The position numbers were made by a program, and so were the translations under genes. A model generated the notes under the pieces. It was not told the origin of the DNA and searched no databases. It saw only the letters and a program-made list of their open reading frames with translations. Of a stretch of DNA of 64,000 bases, positions 53,286 through 64,000 are shown piece after piece (the first letter of the stretch is position 1; each line of letters begins with the position of its first letter). The DNA is from Anaeramoeba ignava (lineage: Eukaryota > Metamonada > Anaeramoebidae): positions 62,001 through 126,000 of the forward strand of contig JAPDFW010000107.1 of NCBI GenBank assembly GCA_028826165.1, given 5' to 3'.

Positions 53286-54330
53286 AAAATTAATTTCAAA
53301 TCAATTTTAAATCAATTTTAAATCAATTTTAAATCAATTTTAAATCAATTTTAAATCAATTTTAAATCAATTTTAAATCAATTTTAAATCAATTTTAAAT
53401 CAATTTTAAATCAATTTTATATCAATTTTAAATCAATTTTATATCAATTTTAAATCAATTTTAAATCAATTTTAAATCAATTTTATATCAATTTTAAATT
53501 AATTTTAAATCAATTCCAAATCAATTTTAAAGTGATTTTTATATTAATTTTATTTTTGAAAGAAATCAATTTTCAAATCAAAATTAAAAATCAATTTTAA
53601 ATCAATTTTAAATCAATTTTAAATCAATTTTAAATCAATTTTAAATCAATTTTAAATCAATTTTAAATCAATTTTAAATCAATTTTAAATCAATTTTAAA
53701 TCAATTCCAAATCAATTTTAAATCAATTTTAAATCAATTTTAAATCAATTTTAAATCAATTTTATATCAATTTTAAATCAATTTTAAATCAATTTTAAAT
53801 CAATTTTAAATCAATTTTAAATCAATTTTAAATCAATTTTATATCAATTTTAAATCAATTTTAAATCAATTTTAAATCAATTTTAAATCAATTTTAAATC
53901 AATTTTAAATCAATTTTAAATCAATTCCAAATCAAATTTTAAATCAATTTTAAATCAATTTTAAATCAATTTTAAATCAATTTTAAATCAATTTTAAATC
54001 AATTTTAATATCAATTTTAAATCAATTTTAAATCAATTTTAAATCAATTTTATATCAATTTTAAATCAATTTTAAATCAATTTTAAATCAATTTTATATC
54101 AATTTTATATCAATTTTAAATCAATTTTAAATCAATTTTAAATCAATTTTAAATCAATTTTATATTAATTTTATATCAATTTTATGTCAATTTTAAATCA
54201 ATTCTATATTAATTTTAAATCAATTTTAAATCAATTTTAAATCAATTTTAAATCAATTTTAAATCAATTTTAAATCAATTCCAAATCAAATTTAAATCAA
54301 TTTTAAATCAAATCTAAATCAAATTTAAAT
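53286..54330. repeat. Array of 11-bp ATCAATTTTAA units (~90 copies)
   Basis: About 1 kb of very regular TTTTAAATCAA units (11 bp) follows copy K, with TATATC and TTCCAAATC variants. A relic of the gene's 3' end (ATTTTTGAAAGAAATCAATTTTCAAATC) is embedded near 53,548-53,580. The array therefore grew from 3'-flanking sequence and captured a piece of the coding end. Confidence 0.9.
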
Positions 54331-54750
54331 AAAAATTGAAATAAATTTAAATAAAAATTGAAATAAATTTAAATAAAAATTTAAATAAAAATTTCATTTG
54401 AAAAAATATTTTTTTTTTAAATTTTTTTGATTTTTCATTTTATGTTTTACGGTTTTTTTTTAAATTCATTATTAAATTGTTCTTTTTTAATGAATAAAAA
54501 TTTTTTTTAAAAAAAAAAGAAACCAAGAAAGAAAAAAATAAAAATTCCAGTTAAAAAGATGAGAAAGAATTTTAAAAATCATTCTCATAAGAAAACTGGA
54601 AATAAAAAAATTATTATTATTAAATTTGAATTGATTTTTGATTTTTATTTTTGTTTTTGATTTCTTGTTAAAATGATTTTTGTTTGTTTGGTTTTCAAAG
54701 AGAAAAAGAAAGAGAAACGAAAGCGAATAAAATCTATGAAATTCAAAGAA
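54331..54750. other. Spacer between the 11-bp array and the PAS-GAF gene
   Basis: About 420 bp of AT-rich sequence. A short segment at ~54,530-54,600 (AAAGAAACCAAGAAAGAAAA, then CATTCTCATAAGAAAACTGG) is less repetitive than its surroundings. I could not assign it to a gene or RNA. The +strand ORF at 54,673-54,927 overlaps the PAS-GAF gene and is a shadow. Confidence 0.4.
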
Positions 54751-55686
54751 TCATTTCTTAAGGAATTTTTCCTTAAAAATAGCCCACATTTTATTCATCA
54801 ATTCCTCGATCATTTCGATATGATTCTGGGAATACGGCTCATCAGAATTACCGACACCAGCAAGGAGAACAATTTTCTCTCTGGCTTTTGGGTTATCAAA
54901 TATCGGGACATTAAGACACGAAGTTAACGGAAGATGACCTTGGGGGATACCGTGCTTATGGGTATGAGGTTTGGAGTAGTCATTGATAATGATTGCCTTT
55001 TTGGACTTGACAGAATCAGAGAAGACGGAGGGATGCGAAAGATCGAAGACTGTTGGTTTCTCCTCCATTTGGCAAGCATCCATGACATTGCGCGACCAAC
55101 TGTAGTTTGTGTACTCGGTTTCTTCTTTGTTAACAAACCCAACATAACCGATTTTGCTATTCGTCATCTTGACAATTTCTTTCAGGCAATAATCAGCAAT
55201 TTCTCGCGGTGTAACATCTGCCGAAGTGAGCACTGAATCATCCAAATTATCGAGCATTTTTTGGTCCAACGGCCGAATCACACATTGAATTTTAATTCCA
55301 CTTTTCAAACGAACAGGTGAAAACCACACGTGGCATTTTAAAGTTTCGCCGGACAAAGTGTGATATACCCAATCGAAGTCCGCAACCCCTGTTGAAAGTG
55401 CTTTCCCGATCTTGTAACGCAAGTTCTTGAGACTTGCTTCTTCTTTGTTTGGTTGTGTTTTTTCACTGAATCCAAAAATTGTAACTAACGTTATTTTGGC
55501 TAGTTCAATGTTGTCAAATCCAAATAATTTGTGATACGCTTCGTTCATTCCAATGTATTCTCCATTGTTTTCAATAAGGCATATTGCATCGCTGTGTTTT
55601 GCTATATTTGCTAAATAGTTTTTGATTGATTGCTTTTTTTTGGTTGTTACTGCACAAAATATTTCTTTACTTTCTTTTGCGCCCAT
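54751..55686 (-). CDS. PAS-GAF sensory protein, bacterial-type GAF
   Basis: This intronless 311-residue protein starts at the Met at 55684-55686. Residues ~20-140 form a PAS domain (CLIENNGEYIGMNEAYHKLFG, the usual sensor opening). Residues ~155-305 form a GAF domain of a type common in bacterial sensors: IGYVGFVNKEETEY, AIIINDYSKPH, HGIPQGHLPLTSCLNVPIFD, VLLAGVGNSDEPYSQNHI. There is no kinase, cyclase or DNA-binding output domain. The bound ligand is unknown. GC content is visibly higher than in the neighbours. It could be of prokaryotic origin, or simply a constrained gene. A stand-alone soluble sensor or regulatory partner is inferred. Confidence 0.83.
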   Translation of the reverse strand: MGAKESKEIFCAVTTKKKQSIKNYLANIAKHSDAICLIENNGEYIGMNEAYHKLFGFDNIELAKITLVTIFGFSEKTQPNKEEASLKNLRYKIGKALSTGVADFDWVYHTLSGETLKCHVWFSPVRLKSGIKIQCVIRPLDQKMLDNLDDSVLTSADVTPREIADYCLKEIVKMTNSKIGYVGFVNKEETEYTNYSWSRNVMDACQMEEKPTVFDLSHPSVFSDSVKSKKAIIINDYSKPHTHKHGIPQGHLPLTSCLNVPIFDNPKAREKIVLLAGVGNSDEPYSQNHIEMIEELMNKMWAIFKEKFLKK

Positions 55687-55900
55687 TTTATTAAATTTTA
55701 TTAAATTTTATTAAATTTTATTAAATTTTATTAAATTTTATTATTAAAAAAAAATCAAAAAAAAAAAGAAGGAAAAAAATGAAATTTTCAAATGAAAAAA
55801 AAAATTCGAAAATAAAAAATTAAAATTCAAATTTAAAATCAAAATTCTATTTTTATTTGATCTCTTTTAAAAATTTCATTTCATTTCATTTCATTTCATT

Positions 55901-56950
55901 TCATTTCATTTCATTTGTTTTCTCTTCATCTAAATGTATTATTTGTATCACTTCAAAAATCATTTCACCAACTTTTTCATCAGTTTCAACAGCATCAAGT
56001 TCTCTAAGAAGATAATAAATATTAAATTCACGAATCTTATCTCTTCCAAATCGAGTAGTTGTTAATTGAAGAATAATCCTTATAATTTCTTCTCTAATTT
56101 TGACATTAGAACCAAGATCAATTTCATCAGGAATATCATCTCGCGATAGAAAATAATCAGGTAACTCTTTAACTTCATACGGCTTCAAATTCTTCATCAT
56201 AGATTTGCTCATAATAAACCTTGTAATCTTCTCAAAAATTCTAAACTCAGAAATCATCCATTGATGTTGATCAATTTCAAAACAACAATTCTTCACAATT
56301 TCTAACACAATTTTCACAAATGATGAACCAACTGGGAATTCCATTAAAACATTTCCAATCACTTTGTAAATAATTCTACAACTTGAATCAAACACAAAAT
56401 CCCTTCCTTCTTTGATCTGCGTAATATTTAATATCACTCTGTTCATCAAAATTGCTAATTCTTCATCTTCAATAACATTTTCCACTTTCAATTTATTTTC
56501 TTTTTCTTTTTCATTTTCATTTCCAATAAATTTGCTATATTTTTCATAAAGAGAAATTAATTTCCCACCAAATTCAATCTTAAATAAAGCTTCAGATCCT
56601 TCTTTCACTCTTGTTATATTCCCAAGAAGCCATAAATAAAGCTTTTTCCTTGTTCTACCAACTGAAATCTCAGGATCAAGCAATGTCTTTATTGAATACT
56701 CTAAAACTCCAAGTTCAATCATCTTCTCAATACCTTCTTTTTGTTCTGCAATATTTACAAAACAAGATAGTATTTTTTCATCCATTTCTGGTTCTTCTTT
56801 ATGCTGAGATAATAAATCAAAAAGTATTGGAAGTGCTTGTAAAACCATTTTTTGTGATGATGGTTCTATTGTAAAAGATAAAAGATTTTTAACCGCAGTT
56901 AATCTAACTTCTGAATCTGGATGTTTTAAAAATGAAATTAATTGTTCCAT
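55901..56950 (-). CDS. HGH1: HGH1 homologue (armadillo-like, eEF2 folding factor)
   Basis: This 349-residue armadillo/HEAT protein matches the length and landmarks of HGH1 (FAM203), which works with the TRiC chaperonin in folding elongation factor 2. Landmarks are LISFLKHPDSEVRLTAVKNL at the N-terminus, ILSCFVNIAE, IVKNCCFEIDQH (the NCCFE motif of the family, ~residue 220), LPDYFLSRDDIPDEIDLGSN and LTTTRFGRDKIREFNIYYLL near the C-terminus. There is no intron. The start is the first Met after a run of about 16 T on the plus strand. A (TTTCA)n run lies at the stop end. Confidence 0.85.
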   Translation of the reverse strand: MEQLISFLKHPDSEVRLTAVKNLLSFTIEPSSQKMVLQALPILFDLLSQHKEEPEMDEKILSCFVNIAEQKEGIEKMIELGVLEYSIKTLLDPEISVGRTRKKLYLWLLGNITRVKEGSEALFKIEFGGKLISLYEKYSKFIGNENEKEKENKLKVENVIEDEELAILMNRVILNITQIKEGRDFVFDSSCRIIYKVIGNVLMEFPVGSSFVKIVLEIVKNCCFEIDQHQWMISEFRIFEKITRFIMSKSMMKNLKPYEVKELPDYFLSRDDIPDEIDLGSNVKIREEIIRIILQLTTTRFGRDKIREFNIYYLLRELDAVETDEKVGEMIFEVIQIIHLDEEKTNEMK

Positions 56951-57061
56951 TTTTTTTTTTTTTTTTTAAAAATGAAAAATGAAAAATGAAAAATGAAAAA
57001 TGAAAAATGAAAAATCATTTTTCTTTCTTTCTTTTTCTTTCTTTCTCTTTTTTAAAAAAAA

Positions 57062-59368
57062 ATGAATAAGAAAAAAGTTTCTCATCCTTTACTTAAAGCA
57101 ATTGAAAATGGAGATGAAAAAAAGATTCAAAAACTTATGAAAAAAAAGATTGTTTGCATTTCTTTCTTTTTTATATATTTTTAAAATTAAATTAATAATT
57201 ATAAAAAAAAATTAGCCAATTAAAATATTAGATTTGGCATTAATTAATTCTTGTCAATCTAAAAAAATTTCGATTGCCAAAGAAATTATAAAAAAGGGAG
57301 TAAATATTGATTGTGGAGAAGTAAGTAAATAATTTAATTTAATTTTAATTTAATTTAATTTTTTTTATTAAAACTTGATCCAAAAATAGATTTTTACTCC
57401 TTTACATTACGCGTCAATGTTTGGAGATGAAAATTTTTTGTTTCAAGTTTTAGAAAAAAAACCAAATTTAGAAGCAAAAACACCAGTAAATTTAAAAATC
57501 AATTTAAATTTAAAAATTAATTTAAATTTAAAAATAAAAATAAAAATAAAAATAATAATAAAAATAAGAATAAGAATAAAAATAAGAATAAAAATAAAAA
57601 TAAAAATAAGAATAAGAATAAGAATAAAAATAAGAATAAAAATAAAAATAAAAATATGATCTTGTTTTGTTTTTTGTTTTTGATTAGGATGTAAATAATA
57701 ACATTAAAAAAAAAAACATTTTGAAATTGAAAAATTGTTTTTGAATAATAAAAAAAGGGAGCAACACCTTTACATTTATCAACTCATCATGGACATTATA
57801 ATGTTGTTAAAATTTTATTAGAAAAAGGAGCTTATGTTGATTCTGTTACAAATGTTAAAATTTCATTTATAATTTCATTTATAATTTATAATTTATTTAT
57901 AATTTAAAATTTATTTATAATTTCATTTATAATTTCATTTATAATTTCATTTAAAATTCATTTATAATTTATTTATAATTTAAAATTCATTTAGAATTTA
58001 TTTATAATTTAAAATTTATTTATAATTTATAATTTATTTATAATTTAAAATTTATTTATAATTTCGTTTATAAATTAAAATTAATTTATAATTTATAATT
58101 TAAAATTAATTTAAAATTTGATTATAATTTAGAATGTAAATTTTTATAAAATTATTTTGTAATTTTTATTTTTATTTTTATTTTTATTTTTATTTAAATA
58201 GGGAAGTACACCTTTAAGATTTGCAGCAAAATATGGTAGATTTGAAATTGCTCAACTTCTTGTTAAATTTGGAGCAAAAATTGAATCAAGAAATAATGTA
58301 AATTCTTTTTTAAATTTCTTTTTTTAATTTTAAATTGAAATTTCTTTTTTAGGATGTAAAAGAAAATTTTATATTTTCTAAAATCCATTTTTAAATTTTT
58401 ATTTAAATATTTATATTAGGGATGGTCTCCTATTCATTTTGCAATTAGATTCCATCATGAAGAATTAGTAGATTTAATGTTAATAAATGGAAATAACGAT
58501 GATTATGTTACAAATGTATCATTTTAGAAAATTTATTTATTTATATTTAAATTTAAATTTAATTTCAAAATTAGGAAGTAAATTTTAAATTATTTTATCA
58601 TTTTTTTTATTTATTTGTTTGTTTATTTATTAGGGACTTAGTTTAATTGATCTCGCAGAAAATATTCAAATTAAAGAAAAAGTCTCAAAATATTTAGACC
58701 AAATTAAAAGTTTCCAAAAAGATTTTTTGGATCTTTATGAAAAACAAGAGTTTTTTGATCATGAAATTATTGTCAAAGATGGGAAAATTTCTGTTCACAA
58801 ATTAATCATCAACACAAGAATTTCGCCACATTCTCTTTTAGATTTCGAAATTCAATGCAAAAAATTAAAGAGAAATGAAGCAGAATTGTTGGTTAAATTT
58901 TTATATAGTGGGATAATTGAAAATAAGGAAAACGAAACAGACATAAAAAACTTATTGACAAAATGCAATTTTTCAGATTCATTTATTGAAGAGAAAACCA
59001 AAAAATATTCACTTCAAGAGGATTTGCAAAAATTATATAATAATGAAAAAACAAAGGATTTTGCATTAATAGTAAATAACAAAGAAATAATGGTTCATAA
59101 AATAATATTGATTGCAAGAAGTGATTTGTTTAGAGGAATGTTTTTGGCTGTTAAAGACAACTCAAATAAGGTTAATGATTACAGTGGATATTCTCAAGAA
59201 ACAATCAATCATCTTCTTTATTATATTTACACAGACCAAATTGTTAACAGTTTAAAAGATGATGTTATTCACGAATTGAAAGATAGTATTGATTATTTCC
59301 AACTAAATCAATCTTCTTCACTTGATTGGAAATTAAAGCAAATTCAATCAAGAAATCGAAATGATTAA
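57062..59368 (+). CDS. Ankyrin-repeat and double BTB domain protein, seven exons
   Basis: Exons 57062-57151, 57216-57320, 57390-57485, 57758-57853, 58202-58297, 58420-58515 and 58634-59368 encode 437 residues. All introns are phase 0. Exons 3-6 are each exactly 96 nt, and each encodes one ankyrin repeat (FTPLHYAS, GATPLHLST, GSTPLRFAA, GWSPIHFAI) with the boundary before the G-x-TPLH turn. Exon 7 carries two BTB-like segments: FDHEIIVKDGKISVHKLII and DFALIVNNKEIMVHKIILIA, the latter followed by ARSDLFRGMF. BTB-ankyrin proteins often act as Cullin-3 adaptors; that role is inferred. The introns are simple-repeat, 64-348 nt. Confidence 0.85.
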
Positions 59369-59491
59369 TTTATTTAGAAATTGTTTTTTTTTTTATTTTT
59401 ATTAAAATAATGATTGAAAAAGAAAAAAAAAAATTTCAAATAATGTTGTTTTCTTGTTACAAACAAAGAAACAAAACAATTGATGATGTTC

Positions 59492-62400
59492 TTAATTTTG
59501 ATTTGTAAATTTTGGTTTCACATTCTCAATAACTTCAAAATTTGAAAAATAATCATGATTTTCAAGAAAGAGAATTTGATTTAATAACTTCAAAAGCTGA
59601 AGAATATTTTTGGTGAATTCTTGTAAATTTGAAACTGAGTAATTTTGCAATTTTTCTATTTCTTCAATTAGATGATTTGACTCATCTTGTTGTTGGAAAT
59701 ATTCTTTGATTGAAATTGGGTTTTCTTTTTCTTCCTCATTTTCTTTTTGGGAAAATTTAATAAGAAATTGATTGTGAATATAAGTGTGCAAAATATCAAA
59801 AACTATCACGAAAAGCTTTGGAAGTCGATAATTCATTTCGTGAATTGTTTGATCAAGCCAAGGAATTGAAATTTTGTTTTGCGAATATTTCAAACAAAGT
59901 TGTGAAATGCTGAATATTTTTTGACTAAAATCTTCTGTGTTAATTCTTTCATAATTTCCATATTGCTCCAAAAATTGAGCTGATATTATAAAAGTACAAG
60001 TAAAGAAACATCACAATACTTTTCTCTCTGTATTGAGGAAACGAGCTTTGGAATATCAAATCAAAGAAATTATTATTCATGTTTCTGAATGATTCTACAT
60101 TGAAATTTTCTGTTAGTTCCACTTCTCTTTCTTTCATCAAAAAACTCAGTATTAGTAAATTGAAATTCCCAAACTTGATGCAAGCTTGATTATCAAACTG
60201 CAGTCCTTGAATCACACTGATGATTGTGTTAATTTCTGTTGAATTTGATAAAATGCGAAAAGAGAATATTTCAAGTAATAGATAGAGGAAATCTTTCGAG
60301 TGGATTTTCTGGATAATATTCTTCATAAATTCAGCAATAAAAATCAATTTGTTCGTTTTTTGGAAAAATAATTTCATTAAAATTTCTCGTATTTTGGTTC
60401 TAGAAATGTTGAACAGATCAATCAAACGAAGAATCGAATCAGTTGTGTAATTGATTTCTGATAAGACTTCCACAATTTCTGAGAACAGAAACACAACCAA
60501 GTTTTCTGAAATTATTTTGAGACTTAAATTAGTTTCTTGTTCTTGAATATCAACCAATTTTTTGAGGTCTTCTTGGTCGCAATACATCAAGAAAGAGTTG
60601 ATGAACTGTTGGAGATCCTTTGTGTTTTGAGGGCTTCCTCGATAGTTTCTTTTGATCCGACTTTGTTGCGAAATTATGGCAACCTTGAGTATGTTATAAA
60701 GAAAATTCATGTAAATTTCGCTTTTTTTAGGATCTTTGGTTTTGGCAAAATTGCCAATCATTTTGCTAAACAAAACTACTAGAACAATTTTAAACTCAGA
60801 AGAATTCATCGTTTCAATAGATTCCGTGATATCATTAATAGGTATTGCTTCTCGAATTTTTTGCTTCTGTTCGGCCATGTCAACAATGATTTTATTCTCT
60901 TTTTTCTCGCTTTTGATGGGGTTTATGCTGAATATCAAGTGGTTTGCGAAATCAATTATAGAATTGTAAGTGTTTTCCTCGATTTCCTTCTCAACAGAAA
61001 TGTTTTTGCAAAAGAAATTGATAATTTGTGTTCTTTCTTCTTCGGATTCATAGTAAAAAACATTCCACAAAACAGATATAATTAACTTCAATCTACTTTC
61101 ACTCAGTTTCAGTGATTTTCGTTGATAGATACACTTTCCAATCAAATTTGTCAAAAGAGGAAATTGCAATTAAAGCATTATTCCCATTGATAGATTCTGC
61201 AAAATTTTGGATGAGTTGCTCATCAACAACAATTTTAGACCAGTCAACATATTTGGCAAGAGATTGGGAAAACGATTGTGAAATGTTTCCATTCGGAAAT
61301 TTGTCGAAATCCATAACAAATTGTTTGTAATCATGAGCAAAATTTGTGGAATCAACACATTTTTGGAATTGCTCACAAACATTCTCCATAATCTCGTCTG
61401 AAATTGTGATATTTTCCAAGAAATGGAAAACCTCCAGAAATGGGAGATAGAGAGTCTTGAAAATAAAATAATGAAATGATATTTTCGGATCCATTTGGAT
61501 ATTCTGTTGGGGTTCAAGAATGGATCGACTGGGTGATTTAAGTTGCGAAATACAATCGCAATTTGCAAGCAAATTGAACAATTTGATTAGATATTTCAAT
61601 AGCACTTCTGGGAAAACGCTGAACAGTTGGAAGCTCTCGAACTGCTTTTCTTCTGAATGTGTGTGATCGTTTTCGATAAATAATATCTGTGTAAATGACA
61701 CCATTTTTTCGTTTAGAAATTTGATTGTTGAGATGATTTCATCCAAAGACAATTTCGATGTAATTGGAAGTGCTAACAGAAATTCCCAAGTATTTGAAAG
61801 CTCCTTTTTCATCTTCAAGGAAATTTTTCAGCGCGAATCTGAGCAGATTAACATAGAAATTGGGGAATTGCGCTTGCAAATAATTTTTCAATACATTTTG
61901 CAAATGTATTAATTCAGCCAATTTTTTGGGATAAGGCTTCTTTGGAAATCGCGAGAAAATGAGCTTGAAAACGAGATGAAGCGTAAGATCCATTTCAGAA
62001 CTGGATATTTGATATTTATTCTCATTTTGGATCAACTCGTATTTTCCGCTGAGGCAAAATTCAGAATATAAATTGAGGAAAACTAAAATGACATTTTCAA
62101 AATTATTAATCGCAAAATTGTAGATTGGAGGGAAGAGTATTGAATAACCGTTGCATAACTGGAACATAATTCGGTTTGTCCATTTGATGTGGATAAATTG
62201 TATTTTTCTTTTTTGCTCTTGTTGCTGGCAAGTCTCCAAAAATCTGCTGAGGATTTCAAATGCCTTCTCAAGAAAGAAGATGGAGAATGGAACTTCTTTT
62301 GAGATCAGTGGGTATTTTGCGAGATGTTTGGAAGCTAGTGATCTGTTTTTGTTCAATGCTTCAATCATTTGAGCGTTTTTTTTGAATGTTGGAAACACAA

Positions 62401-64000
62401 AGAGCAAAGATTCTTCTCTGATTTCCAAAATATCAGGAAAAGTGAATGTGAAAATGTGCTTCTCCTGCTCGTTTGTGAAAATTTTGGAGATGAAATTGAA
62501 GAAGAAAATATCCATTTTTTTATGATATTTCAATTTGTCTTGGAAAGATGTTGATTTGGAAACAAGCAGATCAAAGTATTTGTTGAAATCATCATTTATA
62601 TCATCAATAATTTCGAAATTGGTCTCAAACTTGATAATTTTGTCAAATACCGTTTTGAACCAAGACAAAATATACTTTTGATCGTAATTTGGTATTTCAT
62701 TCGGTTCATTTTTGGCAACATTTCCATTCCCATTTTCTGAATTATCCAAAATACTTTCACTGCTTTTGCTGAAGGAATCCAAACCATCTTTGTGGTGATT
62801 TCGCAAAGAATGAGGAGTGTGTTTATCAGTATTTGAAGATGTTGTTTTATCTGCATTCTTTTCATCCCCGAAAAAGGAAGCAAAAATTTTTCTGTATTCT
62901 GTTTTTAGAGACGAATGATCAACAAAAGTTGGTTTATGGAAAAGATCAAACCACAAATGATTCGATTTCTTGTCGAAAAGTTCAGTTGTAACGAAAGATA
63001 TCAATTTTGAGAAAAAATACTGATCGTGCATTTCCTTATTTTTTGTGTGTGCTTGAGAGAAAAGAGTTTGGACATCTTTCTGGATCCAGTATTTCATTGA
63101 AGAAAAAAGCATTCCAAAATCTGATTTGAGATTCTTTGAAAGCTCATCGAGTCGGAAAGTAAGCTCGTCAAATAAATTGTGTTTCGTATCTGGATAGAGA
63201 ATTAGTAATTCCAATCCAAATAATCCATTTTTCGAGGCCAATTTCCTTCTTTGATCAGGAAGATATGCTGATATTTTCATTTGATTCGCTATCCAAAGTG
63301 CTATCACTATTTTTTGAGTTTTGGATCATCTGGTAAAAGGATTGTGAATCAACACTTTCGAAATACAAGGCAAAGAAAACTTGCCAGATCAAAGAAGAAA
63401 GAGGATGGTTGTATTTGTGGAAACGCAGAAAATCAACCCACCAAAATACATGATTCAAATGAGGATAAATTAATTTTGATTTGATAAATTTGGCAATTTC
63501 TTTTGGCTTTTTTTCGAGAATCTGTTTTCCAATAATCTTTCTGTTTTGGAGTTCATGTTTGGTCTCTGCCATTAATATTGTAAATAGAATGTATGGTGAA
63601 TTGTGAATAAGCTTAAGACGGTCTTTTTGATTCCAATTTTTACGAACAAAAAACGGATAACAACCAATAATTCCAAAAGGGTTTTGGGGAGTGTTATTAA
63701 GTGAATGATCTTTGAGTTTCTGGATAAAGAACATTTCAATTAGTTGATAGCAATCAAATACAAATGATATTCTCGCTAATTTATTTAGGCAATGAACGAT
63801 GATTGGGTTTCGGCTCCAATCTTGGAAGGAGGTAAATAACGACAGCCAAAACAAAATGATTTTATTAAACTCTGTCGAGCAATTAATTGCATAAGTGTTT
63901 TGGTTGGTGATTGGTTGATTTTCTTTTGGTTGTGAATTGGGTTCAATCGATGAATCCAACATTGTGTAAATAAAATCGCTGATGAATAACTCGGCAGGAA
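59492..64000 (-). CDS. Large helical protein, tentative EPG5-like; four +1 frameshifts, partial
   Basis: The coding sequence runs in from the right edge (open through 64000) to TAA near 59492, about 1,490 codons. It is split over five overlapping ORFs: 63255-64000, 61739-63307, 61099-61818, 59949-61169 and 59492-59971. Each step is +1, overlaps are too short for introns, and both sides of each step look like genuine helical protein. Near the right end, HPLSSLIWQVFFALYF followed by LPDQRRKLA and NHLWFDLF recalls EPG5, the Rab7-binding autophagosome-lysosome tether. This comparison is from memory and weak. Steps: near 63255-63280 (TCC TGA or A-run), 61739-61829, near 61157 (TCC TCT TTT) and 59949-60015 (TAC TTT TAT). 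Confidence 0.5.

Noticed and set aside
54934..55236. 100-codon plus-strand ORF opposite the PAS-GAF gene
   Set aside because: Shadow of a less AT-rich coding region whose minus-strand frame carries recognisable GAF motifs.
1..64000. tRNA, rRNA or transposon sequences
   Set aside because: I looked for tRNA-like GC-rich stem sets, reverse transcriptase or transposase motifs and terminal repeats and saw none; a covariance-model search was not possible here.

Overview
The window looks like nuclear DNA from a very AT-rich, intron-bearing protist. The evidence is GT-AG introns with conserved phase, multi-exon genes for eukaryote-specific proteins (coatomer alpha, FAM91, URB1, NIP7, HGH1), Asn/Gln-rich low-complexity stretches written as an AAAATC hexamer, and intergenic DNA built almost only from A/T simple repeats. 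The domain repertoire (RGS-RhoGEF-MORN fusion, ankyrin-BTB, carboxypeptidase and small-gene tandem arrays) fits an amoeboid or flagellate free-living protist. An Anaeramoeba-like lineage is my best guess, but I cannot prove it. All calls rest on reading the sequence and on family knowledge. No database search was run.

Layout. 1-5.9 kb: three tandem serine carboxypeptidase genes on the minus strand (one cut by the window edge, one intact, one frameshifted), separated by a tandem array with a ~144-bp unit. 5.9-8.8 kb: a SET-domain methyltransferase, a ricin-type beta-trefoil protein and a metallo-beta-lactamase-fold enzyme of prokaryotic type. 9-13.3 kb: a two-exon dynein-adaptor-like coiled-coil gene with a 1.9-kb repeat-filled intron. 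13.6-20.2 kb: the ribosome-assembly factor URB1. It is divergent, across 75 bp, from a five-exon helical protein ending in a ~390-residue NQ repeat. 24.6-28.2 kb: an ankyrin protein with a duplicated receiver-like C-terminus and a +1 frameshift. 28.4-32.4 kb: a 12-exon FAM91 gene. 34.1-38.8 kb: an RGS-DH-PH-MORN protein. 39.3-43 kb: coatomer alpha. 43.1-45.5 kb: NIP7 with a 1.8-kb satellite-like intron. 45.6-53.3 kb: a tandem array of about twelve copies or remnants of an unrecognised three-exon gene encoding ~91-101 residues. 54.8-57 kb: a PAS-GAF protein and HGH1. 57.1-59.4 kb: an ankyrin-BTB gene with one ankyrin repeat per exon. 59.5-64 kb: a large helical protein, tentatively EPG5-like, that runs off the right edge and is open only if four successive +1 frameshifts are made.

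Functional themes. URB1 and NIP7 act in 60S ribosome assembly, and HGH1 in folding of translation factors. COPA, FAM91, the dynein-adaptor candidate and the EPG5 candidate act in membrane traffic. The RGS-RhoGEF protein and the BTB protein are signalling or turnover components. These neighbours are not an operon.

The most unusual items are: the three-exon small-gene array with a shared upstream motif; five one-base reading-frame shifts in two long genes, all +1; a 4-nt microexon in the carboxypeptidases; and introns of 1-2 kb made wholly of ~10-12-bp A/T repeats beside ordinary ~50-150-nt introns.
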